Of a DNA stretch of 17,224 nucleotides, positions 15,466 to 17,224 are shown piece after piece. Positions within the stretch are counted from its first letter, which is position 1. The number at the start of each line of letters is the position of its first letter. Below the pieces are notes generated by a model. That model made no database searches, was not told the DNA's origin, and saw only the letters and a list, made by a program, of their open reading frames with translations. Location of the stretch: contig FR899722.1 of assembly GCA_000437275.1 (NCBI GenBank), positions 363 through 17,586 on the forward strand. The letters are read 5' to 3'. The translations under genes and the position numbers were made by a program. The DNA is from Clostridium sp. CAG:411 (GTDB lineage: Bacteria > Bacillota > Clostridia > Lachnospirales > Lachnospiraceae).

Positions 15466-16389
15466 ATGGATTATAATTCTTTTACATCAAAAATAAAAAC
15501 GGAATTGGAGAAACAGTTCGATTCTTCTCACAAAGTTGTGATTTCAACTACATTAAAAAATAATGACGTGCAACTGGACACGATATTGATACAAAAAGAG
15601 GGAAGCTATATTTCGCCTAATTTGTATTTAGAGTATTATTATGAACAGTATTGCGAAGGTGCCAGCATAGAAGAAGTGGTTGAAGATATGCTAGTGGCAT
15701 ATGCAGAGGTAACAAAGCAGGAGCCTGCACTAAAATTACAGTCAACCGATTTTTCACAATGTATGTCGAAAATATATTATCGTTTAGTAAATTATGAAAA
15801 AAACAGTAGTTTTTTAAGCAAGGTACCTTATGTAAGATACCACGATTTGGCAATCGTTTTTTATTGCCTTGTGGAGGAACAGGCTTCTGGAATACAATCG
15901 TTTTGTATTAATTCTCATTTATGTGAAAAATGGGGGATGACGGCAAAAGAGCTGTATGATATTGCCAAAATAAATACGCAAAACATGTTTCCTGCTAAAT
16001 TGAGCAACCTTGCGGATGTATTGACACAATATCCAAATATAGGTGAATTTGGAGATATGGAGCATACATTACAGAAGATACGTGAGACGGATAATGCAGA
16101 TATGGAAGGGCCTTTTTCTATTTATGTACTTACCAATAAGATTGGAGTAAACGGGGCGGCAGTTATTTTATATCCAGATGTTTTAAGAAAAATTGCAGAA
16201 AGCTTTCAGTCTGATTTGTATTTGTTACCATCCAGTATTCATGAGTTTTTGATATTGCCTAAAAAAGATTTCAAAACAGAAGAATTAGAAGCTATGGTTC
16301 AGGAGGTAAATCGGACTCAAGTTATGAGTGAAGAAGTGTTGTCGCAACGAGTTTATAGCTACAATAGAAAGAAGCATTGCGTGGAATAG
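15466..16389 (+). CDS. DUF5688 family protein, unknown function
   Basis: This is a soluble, cytoplasmic-looking protein of 307 residues with no signal peptide or membrane segment. Its pattern matches DUF5688: a short helical start (MDYNSFTSKIK), VVISTTLKNNDVQLDTILI, and ISPNLYLEYYYEQYCEGASIEEVV within the first 80 residues, then a conserved middle (YVRYHDLAIVFYCLV) and YVLTNKIGVNGAAVILYPDVL near residue 220-240. The family is known mainly from Lachnospiraceae and related gut Firmicutes, often in several copies, and has no established activity. The ATG at 15466 is chosen over an in-frame TTG at 15448 because it fits the usual family start. Neither has a good ribosome site; GGGAT about 12 bases upstream of the ATG is the best seen. 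It is monocistronic with its own promoter and terminator. Confidence 0.75.
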   Translation: MDYNSFTSKIKTELEKQFDSSHKVVISTTLKNNDVQLDTILIQKEGSYISPNLYLEYYYEQYCEGASIEEVVEDMLVAYAEVTKQEPALKLQSTDFSQCMSKIYYRLVNYEKNSSFLSKVPYVRYHDLAIVFYCLVEEQASGIQSFCINSHLCEKWGMTAKELYDIAKINTQNMFPAKLSNLADVLTQYPNIGEFGDMEHTLQKIRETDNADMEGPFSIYVLTNKIGVNGAAVILYPDVLRKIAESFQSDLYLLPSSIHEFLILPKKDFKTEELEAMVQEVNRTQVMSEEVLSQRVYSYNRKKHCVE

Positions 16390-16411
16390 TATATAGAAGA
16401 ATTAGTAATGC

Positions 16412-16452
16412 AAAAAAGCAGGGCTAAGAACAATCGTTAGCCCTGCTATCAT
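16412..16452. terminator. Bidirectional terminator between convergent genes
   Basis: AGCAGGGCTAA (16417-16427) and TTAGCCCTGCT (16437-16447) form a perfect 11-bp stem with a 9-base loop. On the minus strand it is followed by six T residues, making a strong terminator for the flavin-reductase-like gene. On the plus strand the tail (ATCATTT) is weaker but probably also ends the DUF5688 transcript. Confidence 0.88.
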
Positions 16453-16466
16453 TTAAAACAATATGT

Positions 16467-16976
16467 TTATTCAGCAATTTTTACATTTGTAATTTCACAT
16501 ACATACATAGTGTGGTAATCTTTGTCAGGATACCATTTTGTATCACAGGAAGTATCTAGAAAGCTTTCTTTTGTTAAATCCTGTTTATATAGTTTGCGGA
16601 GAGAAAGAACCATATTTGCTTCTTCAAAATAAGGAACGTTTTTCTCAAAATTAAGTGTTAATCCCATTTCTTTAATTTTGTCTAAATCTCTTCCAGATTT
16701 ACTTCCCATAAAAGAAAGCATTTCTCGATAGTTTTCGTCGTAAAAACTAAGAGACAGTTCTTCCTGCGCATCAATAAATTGCTTTGTATATCGTTGAGGA
16801 CGAATGAATACATATGCAACGGGTTTTCCCCACATGCTTCCAACGCCACCCCATGAAATGGTCATGGTATTTACTTTTTCCTGATTACCTGCTGTTACAA
16901 GAGCCCAGTCCTTACCGATTAAACGAAATGGGTTCTTTGTGATTTCTTCAGGTGTAATTTCCTTCCATTGAGACAT
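16467..16976 (-). CDS. Flavin reductase-like (FMN-binding split barrel) protein
   Basis: This cytoplasmic protein of 169 residues belongs to the flavin reductase-like FMN-binding split-barrel family (DIM6/NTAB type). Supporting motifs are DWALVTAG with VNTMTISWGGVGSMWGKP, the N-terminal FMN-binding strand region, then VFIRPQRYT and the LSFYDENYREMLSFMGSKSGRD block. The usual members reduce FMN with NAD(P)H or use bound flavin to reduce other small molecules; the substrate here is unknown. The start is taken at the ATG at 16976 (MSQWKE) because AAAGGAG lies 8 bases upstream. A further in-frame ATG at 17009 would add 11 residues with no ribosome site. It is a single-gene unit, convergent with the DUF5688 gene and divergent from the MecA-like gene. 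Confidence 0.88.
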   Translation of the reverse strand: MSQWKEITPEEITKNPFRLIGKDWALVTAGNQEKVNTMTISWGGVGSMWGKPVAYVFIRPQRYTKQFIDAQEELSLSFYDENYREMLSFMGSKSGRDLDKIKEMGLTLNFEKNVPYFEEANMVLSLRKLYKQDLTKESFLDTSCDTKWYPDKDYHTMYVCEITNVKIAE

Positions 16977-17027
16977 AATAAAACTCCTTTCATAGCTTTT
17001 AAATATCAATTTATAACTACGCTTACC

Positions 17028-17056
17028 AGTATAACATATGTTTTAAGAGGAAACCA
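17028..17056 (-). promoter_or_regulatory. Extended -10 promoter for the flavin-reductase-like gene
   Basis: On the minus strand a TATACT -10 box (17028-17033) is preceded by TGT, giving an extended -10. The -35 region at 17051-17056 (TGGTTT) is poor, as is common with extended -10 promoters. The start would be near 17021, about 45 bases before the ATG. Confidence 0.5.
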
Positions 17057-17091
17057 TTATTATCTTTATTCATAAAAAAATATTTTATTCC

Positions 17092-17120
17092 TTGCTACTG
17101 CCGCAAATAATGACTATAAT
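17092..17120 (+). promoter_or_regulatory. Sigma-A promoter for the right-edge gene
   Basis: TTGCTA (17092-17097), a 17-base spacer and a perfect TATAAT (17115-17120) predict a start near 17127, with a leader of about 46 bases to the ATG at 17173. Confidence 0.7.
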
Positions 17121-17172
17121 AACAGAGTAGGTTGTTGTTTTTACAATGAGCTAAATAATGGAGGATGATATA

Positions 17173-17224
17173 ATGCAATTTCGAAGATTAGATGAAAATA
17201 CAGTACGTTGTATCTTGTCACAGG
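17173..17224 (+). CDS. MecA-like adaptor protein, N-terminal fragment
   Basis: Only 17 complete codons are inside the window. The ATG at 17173 follows GGAGG at about 17160-17164 and its own promoter. The visible residues, MQFRRLDENTVRCILSQ, resemble the N-terminus of MecA, the adaptor that delivers substrates to the ClpC-ClpP protease: a beta strand, an acidic turn, then T(V/I)(R/K)C. This match rests on very few residues. That a gene starts here is well supported; the family is a reasonable guess. Confidence 0.5.
   Translation, partial: MQFRRLDENTVRCILSQ

Noticed and set aside
1..17224. Mobile element, phage, CRISPR array or defence system
   Set aside because: No transposase, integrase, repeat-spacer pattern, long direct repeats or defence domains were seen; all sizeable genes have housekeeping or family assignments.

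Overview
The window looks like a chromosomal segment of a low-GC anaerobic Firmicute, most likely Lachnospiraceae. The grounds are strong GGAGG-type ribosome sites, AT-rich codon use, a DUF5688 protein, a HisIE with an extra N-terminal barrel, and a clostridial-type polyamine cluster. The genus cannot be fixed by eye. I see no mobile elements, CRISPR arrays, tRNA or rRNA genes; this appears to be core housekeeping DNA.

Layout. (1) 1-460, minus strand: the N-terminal part of a lytic transglycosylase, running off the left edge. (2) 809-7266, plus strand: a six-gene polyamine cluster, speD, speA, speE, speB, a carboxy(nor)spermidine dehydrogenase of the saccharopine dehydrogenase family, and nspC. 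(3) 7361-9377: hisB, a HisF-like/HisI/HisE fusion, and an unlisted 44-residue membrane protein, closed by a terminator. (4) 9553-13420: alaS behind a near-perfect sigma-A promoter, then a CPA2-type cation:proton antiporter. (5) 13694-15295: a membrane-anchored GGDEF-EAL cyclic-di-GMP enzyme. (6) 15466-16389: a DUF5688 protein of unknown function. (7) 16467-16976, minus strand: a flavin-reductase-like protein. (8) From 17173: the first codons of a MecA-like gene cut by the right edge.

The polyamine genes form a full pathway. SpeA makes agmatine from arginine and SpeB converts it to putrescine. Two separate routes from putrescine to spermidine are then encoded side by side. One uses decarboxylated S-adenosylmethionine (SpeD plus SpeE). 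The other uses aspartate semialdehyde (carboxyspermidine dehydrogenase plus NspC). Having both in one cluster is the most interesting biological point here. It suggests conditional use of the two routes, or a product longer than spermidine.

Several regulatory features stand out. speE has a strong Shine-Dalgarno sequence too far from its only usable start codon, with a 6-bp hairpin between them that would bring the two together. A terminator-like hairpin lies just before nspC. A perfect palindrome sits in the hisB leader. An 11-bp perfect inverted repeat lies upstream of the GGDEF-EAL gene. A promoter is embedded in the terminator between the GGDEF-EAL and DUF5688 genes.
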